A stretch of 64,000 bases of DNA from Brevundimonas sp. AJA228-03 (GCF_017795885.1 NZ_CP059297.1:62001-126000); one strand, 5' to 3'; counted from the first letter of the stretch, positions 17,301 to 26,232 are shown. Notes: generated by a model not told the origin, from the sequence alone. Numbers and translations are program-made.

Positions 17301-18383
17301 TCAGCCCGGCAGGTCCAGCCGGTGCAGGTCGACGCCGATCGCGAATACCGCCACGCCCGATCCGTTCGGCACGATCCGCACCTTGTTGACCGCATTGCCC
17401 ATCTGGACCGGAACCCAGGTCGTGCCGCCGTCGCGGGTCTCGAAGCCATTCGGCACCGCCCCGATCCAGCCATGACGTTCGTCGACAAAGCCCACGCCGA
17501 ACGCGCGCACCGCCGCATTGTCCACCAGGGGCATTTCCGACCAGCTCAGGCCCCCGTCCGTCGTCCTTGCGAAAACCCTCTGGGTCGCTGCCGGATCGGG
17601 GTTGTAGCTCTGCACGGTCACATAACCGGTCGTCTCGGTGGGGAAGCTCATCTTCCAGGTCAGTTCGAACGGCCGCGTGCCCTCGTGAACCCTCGACCAG
17701 CTGCGTCCGCCGTCCCCGGTCCGCAGGATGACGGCGCGGGACTGTTCGACGTTCGTATCGGACGCCCCGCAGATGAAGCCGATCCGCTCATCGACGAAAT
17801 GCACATCCAGGATCATGGCCGTGAGGGCCGACAGGTCTTCCGACGTCCAGGTCTCGCCCCCGTCGCGCGAGGTGGCCAGAAGCGCCGGCCCGCCGACCCG
17901 GCCGCCGGCGCGGATCGTCACCCTGTGGTCCAGAACGCCCGCATTGATGAAGGAGGCCTTGTGGACGTCGATGGCGCAGATGCCGGTCACGGCCGGGCCG
18001 TCGATCGTCACAGGTTCCCACGAGGCTCCGCCGTCGCGTGTTCGATAGAGCGGCGTCGTATCGGTCACGCCCGGGAAGTAGTCGGGTCCGATATTACCGA
18101 GGAACCCCAGGTTCGCATCCACGAAGCCGAGGGCCCTGACGAAGGTGCCGGGCCGGTCGAGGATCTGTATCCAGCTCTGGCCGCCATCCGTCGTCCTGAA
18201 CAGCTTGCCTGCGCCGTTGCCGTACCAGCCGGTCAGGGCGTCAACGAAGACCACGTCGTCCTGCTTGCCGCGATACGGCTCGGTCGGCAGCTTGACCCAC
18301 GCGGGTTCAGCCCCCTGTGCCCAGCTGAGGCCCGGCAAGGCCCCGATGGCCACACCTGCGGCCAGCACCTGTCTGCGATCCAT
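17301..18383 (-). CDS. Exported Asp-box (YCF48/BNR-like) beta-propeller protein
   Basis: 360 residues. It begins with a twin-arginine-like signal (MDRRQVLAAGVAIGAL, ending at S-W-A-Q). Six Asp-box repeats are evident: TTDGGQSW, TRDGGASW, SRDGGETW, TGDGGRSW, TTDGGLSW and TRDGGTTW, each preceded by a hydrophobic strand. This makes a six- or seven-bladed propeller, as in YCF48/HCF136 and sialidase-like proteins. No sialidase catalytic residues can be claimed. A periplasmic binding or assembly role is possible but unproven. Confidence 0.8.
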   Translation of the reverse strand: MDRRQVLAAGVAIGALPGLSWAQGAEPAWVKLPTEPYRGKQDDVVFVDALTGWYGNGAGKLFRTTDGGQSWIQILDRPGTFVRALGFVDANLGFLGNIGPDYFPGVTDTTPLYRTRDGGASWEPVTIDGPAVTGICAIDVHKASFINAGVLDHRVTIRAGGRVGGPALLATSRDGGETWTSEDLSALTAMILDVHFVDERIGFICGASDTNVEQSRAVILRTGDGGRSWSRVHEGTRPFELTWKMSFPTETTGYVTVQSYNPDPAATQRVFARTTDGGLSWSEMPLVDNAAVRAFGVGFVDERHGWIGAVPNGFETRDGGTTWVPVQMGNAVNKVRIVPNGSGVAVFAIGVDLHRLDLPG

Positions 18384-18463
18384 GACACCCTCCCTGTCGG
18401 ATGACTATGGAAAGCGTGCTTTACGCGTCGGCGCAAATGAACAGTGCGTAATGCGGAACCGCA

Positions 18464-18489
18464 AAGGCCCCGGATTGCTCCGGGGCCTT
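18464..18489 (-). terminator. rpsD terminator
   Basis: A 10-bp perfect stem (18464-18473 with 18480-18489) and 6-nt loop lie 38 bp past the rpsD stop. Read on the minus strand the stem ends in TTT. Confidence 0.75.
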
Positions 18490-18526
18490 CGATCTCATGG
18501 ACCCGCCAGGGGCGCGGTCAGAACCC

Positions 18527-19144
18527 TTACGAGCTGTAGTATTCGACGACCAGGTTCGGTTCCATCTTCACCGCGAACGGCACATCGGCCAATTCGGGGA
18601 AGCGGACGAAGCGGACCGAGAAGCCGCGGTCACCCAGTTCCAGATAATCGGGAATGTCGCGCTCGCCGGACTGCTGGGCTTCGAGGACCAGCGCCATGTT
18701 GCGGGACTTTTCCTTGACCTCGACGACGTCGCCCGGCTTCAGCGTGTAGGAGGCGATGTTCACCTTCTTGCCGTTGACGGTCACATGGCCGTGGTTGACG
18801 AACTGGCGCGCGGCCCACGGGGTCGGCACGAACTTGGCGCGATAGACGGTGGCGTCCAGACGGGCTTCCAGCAGACCGATCAGGGTCTCGGAGGTGTTGC
18901 CCTTGCGACGGGCGGCCTCGTCATAGGTCTTGCGGAACTGCTTTTCCGTCAGGTTGGCGTAGTAGCCCTTGAGCTTCTGCTTGGCCTTCAGCTGCAGGCC
19001 GAAGTCGGAAACCTTGGACTTGCGGCGCTGACCGTGCTGGCCGGGGCCGTAGGAACGCTTGTTGACCGGGCTCTTGGCACGGCCCCACAGGTTTTCACCC
19101 ATGGCGCGGTCGATCTTGTATTTGGCGCTGTGGCGCTTGGACAT
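18527..19144 (-). CDS. rpsD: 30S ribosomal protein S4
   Basis: 205 residues, the family size. It binds the 5' domain of 16S rRNA early in 30S assembly. The N-terminus [21 protein letters not shown] is the long alphaproteobacterial form without zinc cysteines. The S4 RNA-binding domain is at about residues 95-160 ([33 protein letters not shown]). It stands alone with its own terminator. Confidence 0.98.
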   Translation of the reverse strand: MSKRHSAKYKIDRAMGENLWGRAKSPVNKRSYGPGQHGQRRKSKVSDFGLQLKAKQKLKGYYANLTEKQFRKTYDEAARRKGNTSETLIGLLEARLDATVYRAKFVPTPWAARQFVNHGHVTVNGKKVNIASYTLKPGDVVEVKEKSRNMALVLEAQQSGERDIPDYLELGDRGFSVRFVRFPELADVPFAVKMEPNLVVEYYSS

Positions 19145-19310
19145 TCTGGTCTCTTCAAAATGATGCGGCCCGGCCCCTCCCCGAATGGAAGGGCGATCTC
19201 AACGGCGGTCCACGCATCGTCCGTAGTGGATTTCACGCAGCCGACAGGAGCCGGGCGCGGGAAAGCGGGCCTTATGGCGGCCCGCCCTCCTCAGGTCAAG
19301 GCCGACGGGC

Positions 19311-20258
19311 TCAGCTGGCCGGCGCGGCTTCCGGCACCCAGCGCCAGGCGTCGCGGGCCTTTTCGATGCGGCCGACGCCCGGATACGGGAAGTGATAGCC
19401 GTAGAGACGCAGAGTGTTGGCGGCAGCGCGCTCGTCCAGGGCGACACGGCTGGCGGTGGCGACGGGCGCGTCGTTGTCGAAGGCGATCTGCCACTCCGGC
19501 TTCTGCACCGAGATGATCGAGGAGTGCATGGCGTCGCCGATATAGAGCAGCTTTTCCGCACCCGACACGATCTCGAAGCCCGAATGGCCCGGCGTATGGC
19601 CGGCGATCTCGACCGCCGTGATGCCCGGCGCGACCTCGGAGCCGTAACGGAACACCTGGACCTTGGGCAGGATAGCCTCGCTGACCGACTTCAGTTCCGG
19701 GTTGGCCCGCATGAAGTCCCACTCGTTGGCCTCGATCCGGATCACGGCATTGGGGAACAGCAACTGTCCCTCCGCCCCGACCAGGCCGCCGACATGGTCG
19801 CCGTGGCTGTGCGAGATCAGGACTTCGGTGATGTCGGCCGGATCGACGCCGGCGGCTGTCAGGCTGGCCTGAAGCTTGCCGCCCGCCCCACCCAGGCCGG
19901 AACCGACGCCGGTGTCGATCAGGACCAGACGCTCGCCCGTGCGGACCAGCAACGGCTGGATCGACAGGCTGATGCTGTCCCCGGGTGCACCGGCTCCGGT
20001 CAGGACCGCCGCGACCTCTTGCGGGGTGCGGCCGACACCCAGGACCTTGTTGTCGTTGGGAACGACCAGGGTGCCGTCGCGAAGGGAGATGGCTTCCAGC
20101 GACCCGATCCTGAAGCGGGCGACATCACCGGTCACTGCGGGTGCGGCGGACGCCGGCGCGGCGGGTGCCTTGGCCTCCTCGGACTTCGAACAGGCACCGG
20201 CGGCGAGGACGGTGGACAGGACGAGGCCGGCGGCGGCGATCTTGAAATGGGGGATCAT
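19311..20258 (-). CDS. Lipoprotein metallo-beta-lactamase-fold hydrolase
   Basis: 315 residues. The signal peptide ends in a lipobox (LAAGAC, Cys about residue 23) followed by a Pro/Ala-rich linker, so it is membrane-anchored outside the cytoplasm. The MBL metal motif HSHGDHVGG (about residues 150-158) and later GHTPGHS and GDAMHSS supply the zinc ligands. The arrangement resembles lactonase/quorum-quenching-like MBL proteins more than antibiotic-degrading lactamases. Substrate unknown. Confidence 0.87.
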   Translation of the reverse strand: MIPHFKIAAAGLVLSTVLAAGACSKSEEAKAPAAPASAAPAVTGDVARFRIGSLEAISLRDGTLVVPNDNKVLGVGRTPQEVAAVLTGAGAPGDSISLSIQPLLVRTGERLVLIDTGVGSGLGGAGGKLQASLTAAGVDPADITEVLISHSHGDHVGGLVGAEGQLLFPNAVIRIEANEWDFMRANPELKSVSEAILPKVQVFRYGSEVAPGITAVEIAGHTPGHSGFEIVSGAEKLLYIGDAMHSSIISVQKPEWQIAFDNDAPVATASRVALDERAAANTLRLYGYHFPYPGVGRIEKARDAWRWVPEAAPAS

Positions 20259-20367
20259 GGAAAACCTCAGCGCAGGGAAACGACGGCGTCGCTGAGATAA
20301 TGCGCGACCGGCGATGCGCCAGATGGGCGGACCGTGAAGTTTGCCCCACAGCCCGCCTCTGGATCCG

Positions 20368-20982
20368 TCAGGCCGTCGCGGCCGCGAACAGGGCGTTGGC
20401 CTTGTTCCAGTTCACCACCGTCCAGAAGGCCTTCAGATAGTCAGGCCGGCGGTTCTGGTATTTCAGGTAGTAGGCGTGTTCCCAGACGTCCGCGGCCAGA
20501 ACGACTGCGCCCTTCTCATCGGCGACGTCCATCAGCGGATTGTCCTGGTTGGGCGTCGAGGTGATCTTCAACTTTCCGTCCTGCACGATCAGCCAGGCCC
20601 AGCCGGAGCCGAACCGGGCCGCACCGGCCGCATTGAAATCCGTCCTGAACTTTTCCAGCCCGCCCAGGTCGCGGTCGATCGCGGCGGCCAGTCCGGCCGA
20701 GGGCTCGCCACCCTGGCCGACGGGGGCCAGCAGTTCCCAGAACAGGCTGTGATTCCAGTGCCCGCCGCCGTTGTTGCGCACGGCCACGGGCAGGGTCGAC
20801 ACACTCTTCAGCAGGTCCTCGATCGCATGGTCGGCCAGTGCGGCGTCGGCGGCGACCGCCTCATTCAGCCTGTCGACATAGGCCTGGTGATGCTTGCCGT
20901 GATGGAAGGTCATCGTCCCGGAATCGATGGCGGGCTCCAGCGCATCATGGGCATAGGGCAGGGGCGGCAGGGTGAAGGCCAT
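20368..20982 (-). CDS. Superoxide dismutase, Mn/Fe family
   Basis: 204 residues with no signal peptide, so cytoplasmic. Metal ligands are His27-region (TFHHGKHHQAYV), His in NNGGGHWNHSLFW, and Asp/His in DVWEHAYYL. The Gly-rich NGGGH segment and the Gln of TPNQDNPLM are features usually seen in Mn-type enzymes rather than Fe-type, so metal preference may be Mn or cambialistic. A GGAG site precedes the ATG. Confidence 0.94.
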   Translation of the reverse strand: MAFTLPPLPYAHDALEPAIDSGTMTFHHGKHHQAYVDRLNEAVAADAALADHAIEDLLKSVSTLPVAVRNNGGGHWNHSLFWELLAPVGQGGEPSAGLAAAIDRDLGGLEKFRTDFNAAGAARFGSGWAWLIVQDGKLKITSTPNQDNPLMDVADEKGAVVLAADVWEHAYYLKYQNRRPDYLKAFWTVVNWNKANALFAAATA

Positions 20983-21068
20983 GGGGAGGCTCCTTGGCAG
21001 GGGGGTGAAGGCTGGACGGGATTCAGGCCGTCAGGCCCGGGACCCAAGCGCTTCGCGGCCGATTTCGT

Positions 21069-21308
21069 TCATGCCTCAGGCAGATGCACCTTCAGGCAGT
21101 CGCGCACATCGCGCTTCAGGCTGCCGGACGCATTGAGGAAGTCGATGCCTTCGGCGGCGAACACGGCCTTGACCGCGGCATCCAGCCCCTCGGGCAGGGC
21201 GGCCACGACCCTGGCCTGGCCCTTGATGTGCAGGCAGATACCCAGTTCCGTGCACAGGGCACCAAACATCGGTTCGTAATCGGGCGGGTCGGCGGGCGCT
21301 TCGGTCAT
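21069..21308 (-). CDS. Hypothetical small protein
   Basis: 79 residues, mildly acidic, with no signal peptide, membrane segment or motif that I recognise. Two cysteines lie in ALCTELGICLH. Codon use (strong G/C at third positions) matches neighbouring genes, supporting that it is expressed. It follows the dismutase's upstream region on the same strand but is 86 bp away from it. Confidence 0.5.
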   Translation of the reverse strand: MTEAPADPPDYEPMFGALCTELGICLHIKGQARVVAALPEGLDAAVKAVFAAEGIDFLNASGSLKRDVRDCLKVHLPEA

Positions 21309-21444
21309 GGGTCAGGCCTTAAGCCGTTCCGCGTGGAAGACCACACCGACAGCGTCATCGGCGTGCCGGTGGCGGGGCTGTCGTGCCTCATTCAGCGCAG
21401 GGTGCCGCCGTGGATGGCGTGGGTCTTGAGGGTCTGGAGGGTCA

Positions 21445-21849
21445 TCAACCGATCATCCGGACATCGAGCCCATCCAGCGACGCCAGCTTTCGGGCGAGCT
21501 TGCCGTCGGCTGTCACCAACGGCAGATTCAGACGTCTGGCCAGCACGGCGTAGAGGCAATCCGTCATGGAGTGGTTCAGTCGACAGGCCAGGGAGAAGGC
21601 CTCGTCCAGCAACGGTTCATGATCGAACAGCTCGACCACCTGCCTGGTCACTGACAAATTCTCCAACGCGGCACCTGCCTGCAGCTCGCCCTGAACGACG
21701 TAGCGCCGCAAGGCATTGGCCACCTCGATCAGCATGAGGTCCGGTGCCACCGCGGGCCTGAACGCCAGCCGCGCCTCGCGGGCCGCTTCGGCAAGCGGGT
21801 CATCGAGGAACCACTTCACCACGACGCTGGCGTCGAAGACCGCGCTCAC
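21445..21849 (-). CDS. VapC-type PIN-domain toxin
   Basis: 134 residues. Acidic PIN residues are visible: Asp in VFDASVVVKWF, Glu in LIEVANALRRY, Asp in MTDCLYAVLA and Asp in VTADGKL. PIN toxins are RNases that cleave tRNA or rRNA. The GTG start overlaps the antitoxin stop by 4 nt (GTGA). Confidence 0.9.
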   Translation of the reverse strand: MSAVFDASVVVKWFLDDPLAEAAREARLAFRPAVAPDLMLIEVANALRRYVVQGELQAGAALENLSVTRQVVELFDHEPLLDEAFSLACRLNHSMTDCLYAVLARRLNLPLVTADGKLARKLASLDGLDVRMIG

Positions 21850-22073
21850 CGATCCCGGTCTGCACGGATGATGGCGGTCGAATCCAGTTTGGAGCCGCGA
21901 GTCTGCTCCCGGGACCGTCGGGAGATTTCCTCGAACCGCTCTTCGACCGCCAGGACCTCCCGAGCCGCCATGTCCCTGAACTTCTGTTCGAGGGAGATGT
22001 TCTGAGCCTTCGCCATCGCCTTCAGGCGGGCGACGATGCCATCATCGAGATCGCGGACGAGGACCTGGGCCAT
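21846..22073 (-). CDS. VapB/FitA-type antitoxin
   Basis: 75 residues. The N-terminus MAQVLVRDLDDGIVARLKAM is a ribbon-helix-helix of the FitA-like group; the C-terminal half is charged and would wrap the toxin. A promoter-like sequence ends 5 nt before the ATG, so the transcript is probably leaderless. Confidence 0.87.
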   Translation of the reverse strand: MAQVLVRDLDDGIVARLKAMAKAQNISLEQKFRDMAAREVLAVEERFEEISRRSREQTRGSKLDSTAIIRADRDR

Positions 22074-22078
22074 ACTTC

Positions 22079-22116
22079 ATGATAGCATGCCGCTAGCAAG
22101 CGATCCAGCCGCTAGC
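22079..22116 (-). promoter_or_regulatory. vapBC promoter and 9-bp direct repeat
   Basis: Read on the minus strand: TGGATC (22107-22102), a 17-nt spacer and TATCAT (22084-22079), then 5 nt to the ATG. GCCGCTAGC occurs at 22089-22097 and 22108-22116, 19 nt apart and flanking the -35, a likely autoregulatory operator. Confidence 0.45.
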
Positions 22117-22495
22117 CCGCCCGGTGCATCGCGCAGATCTTGTTGCCCGACGGATCGCGCAGATAGGCCAGATTCAGGGTGCCGAATGGACCCTGGCGCT
22201 GGCCGGGGGGATCCTCGATGGCCGTGCCACCAGCGGCGACGCCCGCATCGTGGAAGGCCTTGACCGCATCGGCATCCTTCGCCGCAAAGCCGATGGTCCC
22301 GCCGTTGGCATGGCAGGCGGGCTCTCCGTCGATCGGCGCGCCGACGGCGAAAGCCCCGCGCGGCGTGCGCCACCAGTAGCGACCCCTGGCGTCGGGGCCG
22401 GCACCGGCATCAACCCCGAGCGCCCCGAGCGCGGCATCATAGAAGCGCCTCGACGCCTCGATGTCATTGGCACCGACGGTGACGTGAGTGAACAT
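22112..22495 (-). CDS. VOC-family (glyoxalase/dioxygenase-like) protein
   Basis: 127 residues. It starts MFTHVTVGANDIEASRRFYDAALGALG, the classic VOC beta-alpha-beta start with a metal-ligand His (H4). The second module ends in LAYLRDPSGNKICAMHR, with the usual DP-GN and a later His. A GGAG site is 6 nt before ATG 22495. The sequence upstream in the same frame is a remnant of another gene, so this ATG is secure. Substrate unknown. Confidence 0.87.
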   Translation of the reverse strand: MFTHVTVGANDIEASRRFYDAALGALGVDAGAGPDARGRYWWRTPRGAFAVGAPIDGEPACHANGGTIGFAAKDADAVKAFHDAGVAAGGTAIEDPPGQRQGPFGTLNLAYLRDPSGNKICAMHRAG

Positions 22496-22555
22496 GGTGA
22501 TCTCCCGGCTTTGATACAGCGACGCTAGCCGAGCCCGTTTTTCAATGCAACGGAC

Positions 22556-22642
22556 CTGAGAGACCAACACGCTGCGGACGCGGTCGCCCGCATGCATCAG
22601 GTCGAAGGCCTGGTGGATCTGGTCGAAGATCGGTCGCGGCAG
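22556..22642 (-). pseudogene. C-terminal remnant of a class III alcohol dehydrogenase
   Basis: In the frame just upstream of the VOC start the sequence FDQIHQAFDLMHAGDRVRSV reads like the last 25 residues of zinc alcohol dehydrogenases of the glutathione-dependent formaldehyde dehydrogenase group (typically I-x-x-I-N-x-A-F-D-L-M-H-x-G-x-S-I-R-S-V). No start and no rest of the enzyme is present between trmJ and the VOC gene. It is a short leftover of a deleted gene. Confidence 0.6.
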
Positions 22643-22698
22643 CGTTCGTCGCGCCGGGGCATGAAGGTCGGCGATGGAAAAGGTCCGGTCCTTCAGGC

Positions 22699-23469
22699 TC
22701 AGATCTTGTCCGCCGCCTGTCGCGCCAGTCGCTCCAGCACCCGCCCCCTGCCCCTGGACAGGGCGTGGATCACGCCGCGAAAGGTCGCGACCTCCTGCGC
22801 GGTAAAGGCGGCGCGGCCCAGCATGACCCGCAGGTTCTGGCTCATGGACCGGGTCTTCTCGGGCGGATGGAAAAAGCCGGCGGCGTCCAGTTCCCGCTCC
22901 AGATGTTCGTACATGCCGACGGCCAGTTCGCCCGGGGCCGGCGGGTCGCCTTCGCGGAAGTTGGGCGGCGGGGCGTCGAGCACCAGGGTGCGCCACTCAT
23001 AGGCGGTGATGGCGACGGCCTGGGCCAGGTTCAGGCTCTGGTGGCGCGGGTCGATGGGGATGGTGACGATGCCCTGGCACAGGGCGATGTCGGCCGTTTC
23101 CAGCCCCGCCCGCTCGCCGCCGAACAGGAGGCCGACCTGCAGGCCGGACGCCGTGTCGTCATACAGCAGGCGCGAGGCCTCGCGCGGGGTGCGGACCGGC
23201 TGGCGGGTCTCTCTCGGCCGGGCCGTGGTGGCGAAGACGGTGTTCAGGTCGGCGGTAGCGGCCGCCACGCTGTCGAAGACGGTCGCGCCGTCCAGCACCC
23301 AGTCGGCCCCGGACGCCGTCGCCCAGGCCCGCTCCTGGGGCCAGCCGTCGCGCGGCGTGACCAGCCGAAGCCGGTCGAGCCCGAAATTTGCCATCACCCG
23401 CGCCACCGCGCCGATGTTCTCGGCCATCTGCGACCGGTCGAGGATGACGACGGGGGGGGTATGGATCAT
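22699..23469 (-). CDS. trmJ: tRNA/rRNA 2'-O-methyltransferase, TrmJ-like (SpoU)
   Basis: 256 residues. SPOUT-class motifs: NIGAVARVMANFG, LLFGGERAGLETADIALC and the knot region IPIDPRHQSLNLAQAVAI. TrmJ methylates ribose at position 32 of tRNA. The C-terminal extension with HALSRGRGR is typical of TrmJ. The ORF is complete with ATG 23469. Confidence 0.93.
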   Translation of the reverse strand: MIHTPPVVILDRSQMAENIGAVARVMANFGLDRLRLVTPRDGWPQERAWATASGADWVLDGATVFDSVAAATADLNTVFATTARPRETRQPVRTPREASRLLYDDTASGLQVGLLFGGERAGLETADIALCQGIVTIPIDPRHQSLNLAQAVAITAYEWRTLVLDAPPPNFREGDPPAPGELAVGMYEHLERELDAAGFFHPPEKTRSMSQNLRVMLGRAAFTAQEVATFRGVIHALSRGRGRVLERLARQAADKI

Positions 23470-23487
23470 CGCACCACCCCTAACCTC

Positions 23488-23616
23488 CCGCTCATCCCCG
23501 CGAAAGCGGGGACCCAGTGCTTTTGCGAGGCATGGAGCGCTGGATCAGCCCCGGTACACCACTTGTAAGGTCGATCGCCCACAGAACTGGGTCCCCGCTT
23601 TCGCGGGGATGAGCGG
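23488..23616. repeat. REP/BIME-like inverted repeat (31-bp perfect arms)
   Basis: A 31-bp sequence at 23488-23518 recurs as a perfect inverted copy at 23586-23616. Each arm also forms its own hairpin, CCCCGC-GAAA-GCGGGG. The 67 bp between are unremarkable. It fills the space between trmJ and the nuclease gene. Palindromic units of this kind are common between genes in alphaproteobacteria and may act as mRNA-stabilising or terminator structures. Confidence 0.8.
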
Positions 23617-23629
23617 AGTAGAGAAGCGA

Positions 23630-24676
23630 TCAGTCCTCGCCGATCATGGCCAGCCAGGGATCGGCCGTGCCCGCCTCGACGTCGGCGACCTTGACCGAAG
23701 GCCAGCCGATCGACTGACGGCCAGCGTCACGCCAGGCCAGAATGGTCAGGTCGCGCAGTTCCGCCGCCGCCGCCGCGATCCGCGCATCGGCGAAGGCGAC
23801 GCCCGACACCAGGGGTTCGCCCGCGGCATCGGCCGCGAACGCGCCGGTCTTCTCCAGCCGATAGAAGGGCACCAGCTGGCCCAGTGTGTCGATCAGATAG
23901 GTCGCCACGCGCGCGCGCAGGTCGAAGCCGTCCAGATTCGCTGCCGGCATCGCCGCCTCGACCGCGTCCAGACGGACGTTGCGGCTTACGAAGCCCCCCT
24001 CGAACGCGCCGTGGGTGCTGCGCGCGTTGGTGAAGCCTTCCGGGTTCGGATAGTCGCCCCAGCCGTTGTAGTGGATCGACAGGTGGTGCGGCTGCGACCC
24101 GTCGCCGACGTAATGGGACAGGTATCCCAGGTCGCGCAGGATCAGGGCCTCGCGCCGCTCGCGGTCCTGGCGGTACCAGGCCTTCTTCGCCGGATCGGTT
24201 TCGCGCGCCTCGGCCGCATTCAGCACGCGCCAGGTCGCGAAGTCCCGCGCCAGCTGCTGGTAGCCGTCCATGATGGCATAGGGCAGGTAACCCGCATCAT
24301 TGACCTCGATACCCACCGCCAGCAGTTGAGCGTCGTATTCGCTCTTCAGCTCGGGCAGTTCGGACAGGGTCGGGCCGCGCGCATTCATGACGTGGCCGTC
24401 GTCGTCCAGATCGACGAAGTGGGCCGTGTCGCGCTCGCGGTCGTGCGGCTGGCCTGCGCCCTTGGTCCGGTCGGGCTCGCGCGACAGTTCGCCCACCTCG
24501 GCAGCCGCGCCGGGCGTGCGCAGGAAGGCGGGCAGTTCGTCGGGCAGGGCGCGGACCGCCGCGACGCCGATGGTGCGGTGCCCCGTCGCGCCCCAGGCAT
24601 CCACGACGGTCGCGGAACCCAGGGCAGCGGCTCCGGCCAGCGCCATGACCGATGCGGCGAGGGCGAGGCGTTTCAT
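23630..24676 (-). CDS. S1/P1-type nuclease
   Basis: 348 residues, exported. The signal peptide should be cut after Ala27 so that Trp28 (DAWGATGHRTIG) becomes the N-terminus, as in P1 nuclease where Trp1 ligates zinc. Further ligands are the His of GHRTI, Asp in AHFVDLDDDG, and the His/Asp of YLSHYVGDGSQPHH. The enzyme would hydrolyse single-stranded nucleic acid or 3'-nucleotides, freeing phosphate in the periplasm. A GGAG site lies 6 nt before ATG 24676. Confidence 0.88.
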   Translation of the reverse strand: MKRLALAASVMALAGAAALGSATVVDAWGATGHRTIGVAAVRALPDELPAFLRTPGAAAEVGELSREPDRTKGAGQPHDRERDTAHFVDLDDDGHVMNARGPTLSELPELKSEYDAQLLAVGIEVNDAGYLPYAIMDGYQQLARDFATWRVLNAAEARETDPAKKAWYRQDRERREALILRDLGYLSHYVGDGSQPHHLSIHYNGWGDYPNPEGFTNARSTHGAFEGGFVSRNVRLDAVEAAMPAANLDGFDLRARVATYLIDTLGQLVPFYRLEKTGAFAADAAGEPLVSGVAFADARIAAAAAELRDLTILAWRDAGRQSIGWPSVKVADVEAGTADPWLAMIGED

Positions 24677-24809
24677 GGCGAGCTCCGATACAGGTTCGAA
24701 ACGCCGGTTAGAACTGCGCGGGGCGGTCGTCCAGACTAAACAGGGATTCATTTGACCGCCCGCCGATGGACCCCCTAACGCTGACGCCTTGATCCACACG
24801 GAGACCGCC

Positions 24810-26168
24810 ATGAAACGCCTGTCCCTCGTCGCCGTCTCCCTGATCGCCCTCATGGCCCAGCCGGCCCTGGCGCAGCAGACCACGACCATCGCGCGCAATG
24901 CCGTCGAGGCGCATATGAACTTCCTGGCCGGCGACGAGCTGCAGGGACGCGGCAGCGCGACCCGGGACGAGGCCATCGCCGCCGCCTATGTCGCCGCCCA
25001 GTTCCGTCTGGCGGGCCTGACCCCCGTGCCCGGCATGGACGGCTATCTGCAGAAGGCGCCGGTGACCCGGATCACGCCGTCGGGGGCGGCCACGGTCACG
25101 GTCGGCGGGACGACCCTGAGCCAGGGCGCGGACTTCGCGATTCTGACCGGGGGGCTGACGGCCGCATCCGGCGCGATCACGGTCGCCGAAAATCCCGCCG
25201 CCCTCCCCTCGGGAGCCGCGACCCTGATGATCGCCCCGCCCGAAGGCCCCGGCGTCCGGGCCCTGTTCGGGGCCGCCATGGGCAGCGGGGCCGGGCTGAT
25301 CCTGCTGCGACGGACCGATGTCCTGGCCCAGGCCACCTCGGACAACGGCGCGCGTGATCCCGTCATCCGCCTGGCCGGGACACCGGCCCGCGCCGGTCCC
25401 GTCGTCCTGGTCGTCGCGCCGGACGCCTGGGACCGCCTGAAGGCCAAGGGAGGCGCGGCATCCTTCGATCCCGGTGCCACGACGGTCGAAGACGGCATGA
25501 CGACCAACGCCATCGGCTGGCTGCCGGGTACCGAGCCGGACGGCCCGGTGCTGATGGTCTCGGCACACCTGGACCACCTCGGCGTCCGGTCGGACGGTGT
25601 GGTCATGCATGGCGCCAACGACGATGCGTCGGGCACCGTGGCGGTGATCGAGCTGGCGCGCGCGCTTTCGGGCACCGGACCACACCGGATGAATGTGATG
25701 TTTGTCGCCTATGGGTCGGAAGAGGCGGGCCTGCTCGGCTCGCGCTATTTCGTCGATCAGCCGCCCGTACCGCTGGAGCGGCTGAAGGCCAATCTCGAGA
25801 TCGAGATGATTGGAGATCAGGACCCGCAGCTTCCGGCGGGCGTGATGATGATGACCGGGTTCGAGCGCTCCAACTTCGGGCCGGAGCTGAAGGCTCGCGG
25901 GGCACTGATCGGGCCGGACCCCTATCCGGAGCAGAACTTCTTCCAGCGGTCGGACAACTATGCCCTGGCCCTGCGTGGCATCGTCGCCCACACCATCTCG
26001 GGCTGGGCGACCATTCCGACCTATCACACGCCGGAAGACACGATCGCCAACATCAATTTCGACTTCATGACCGCTGCGATACAGTCGCTGGTCGAGCCGC
26101 TGTCGGAACTGGCGGAGGGCGATTTCACGCCCGAATGGGCCGAGGGCGGGCGGCCTGCGGCGCAGTAG
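24810..26168 (+). CDS. Exported M28-family metallopeptidase
   Basis: 452 residues from ATG 24810 with GGAG upstream; a signal peptide ends at A-L-A-Q. A PA-like insertion (about residues 110-215) precedes the zinc peptidase domain. Ligand motifs are SAHLDHLGV, GANDDASG, YGSEEAGLLGS and a late YHTPEDT. The family includes aminopeptidases acting on exported peptides. It is divergent from the nuclease gene. Confidence 0.9.
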   Translation: MKRLSLVAVSLIALMAQPALAQQTTTIARNAVEAHMNFLAGDELQGRGSATRDEAIAAAYVAAQFRLAGLTPVPGMDGYLQKAPVTRITPSGAATVTVGGTTLSQGADFAILTGGLTAASGAITVAENPAALPSGAATLMIAPPEGPGVRALFGAAMGSGAGLILLRRTDVLAQATSDNGARDPVIRLAGTPARAGPVVLVVAPDAWDRLKAKGGAASFDPGATTVEDGMTTNAIGWLPGTEPDGPVLMVSAHLDHLGVRSDGVVMHGANDDASGTVAVIELARALSGTGPHRMNVMFVAYGSEEAGLLGSRYFVDQPPVPLERLKANLEIEMIGDQDPQLPAGVMMMTGFERSNFGPELKARGALIGPDPYPEQNFFQRSDNYALALRGIVAHTISGWATIPTYHTPEDTIANINFDFMTAAIQSLVEPLSELAEGDFTPEWAEGGRPAAQ

Positions 26169-26183
26169 GGCCCGGTATCCGCA

Positions 26184-26221
26184 GGGCGGGAACGAAGGCC
26201 TTTCGGTCCTCATTCCCGCCC
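26184..26221. terminator. Terminator-like hairpin after the M28 gene
   Basis: GGGCGGGAA (26184-26192) pairs with TTCCCGCCC (26213-26221), 16 bp past the stop codon. The hairpin could also end the convergent entericidin remnant. Confidence 0.5.
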
Positions 26222-26232
26222 GGTCGGGCGCG

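Noticed and set aside
22112..22996. A single 294-codon protein covering the VOC domain and upstream sequence
   Set aside because: The VOC start at 22495 has a good ribosome-binding site, and the upstream part is a dehydrogenase remnant plus antisense of trmJ.
23488..23616. Insertion sequence with terminal inverted repeats
   Set aside because: The interior is only 67 bp and codes for nothing; the structure fits a REP pair.
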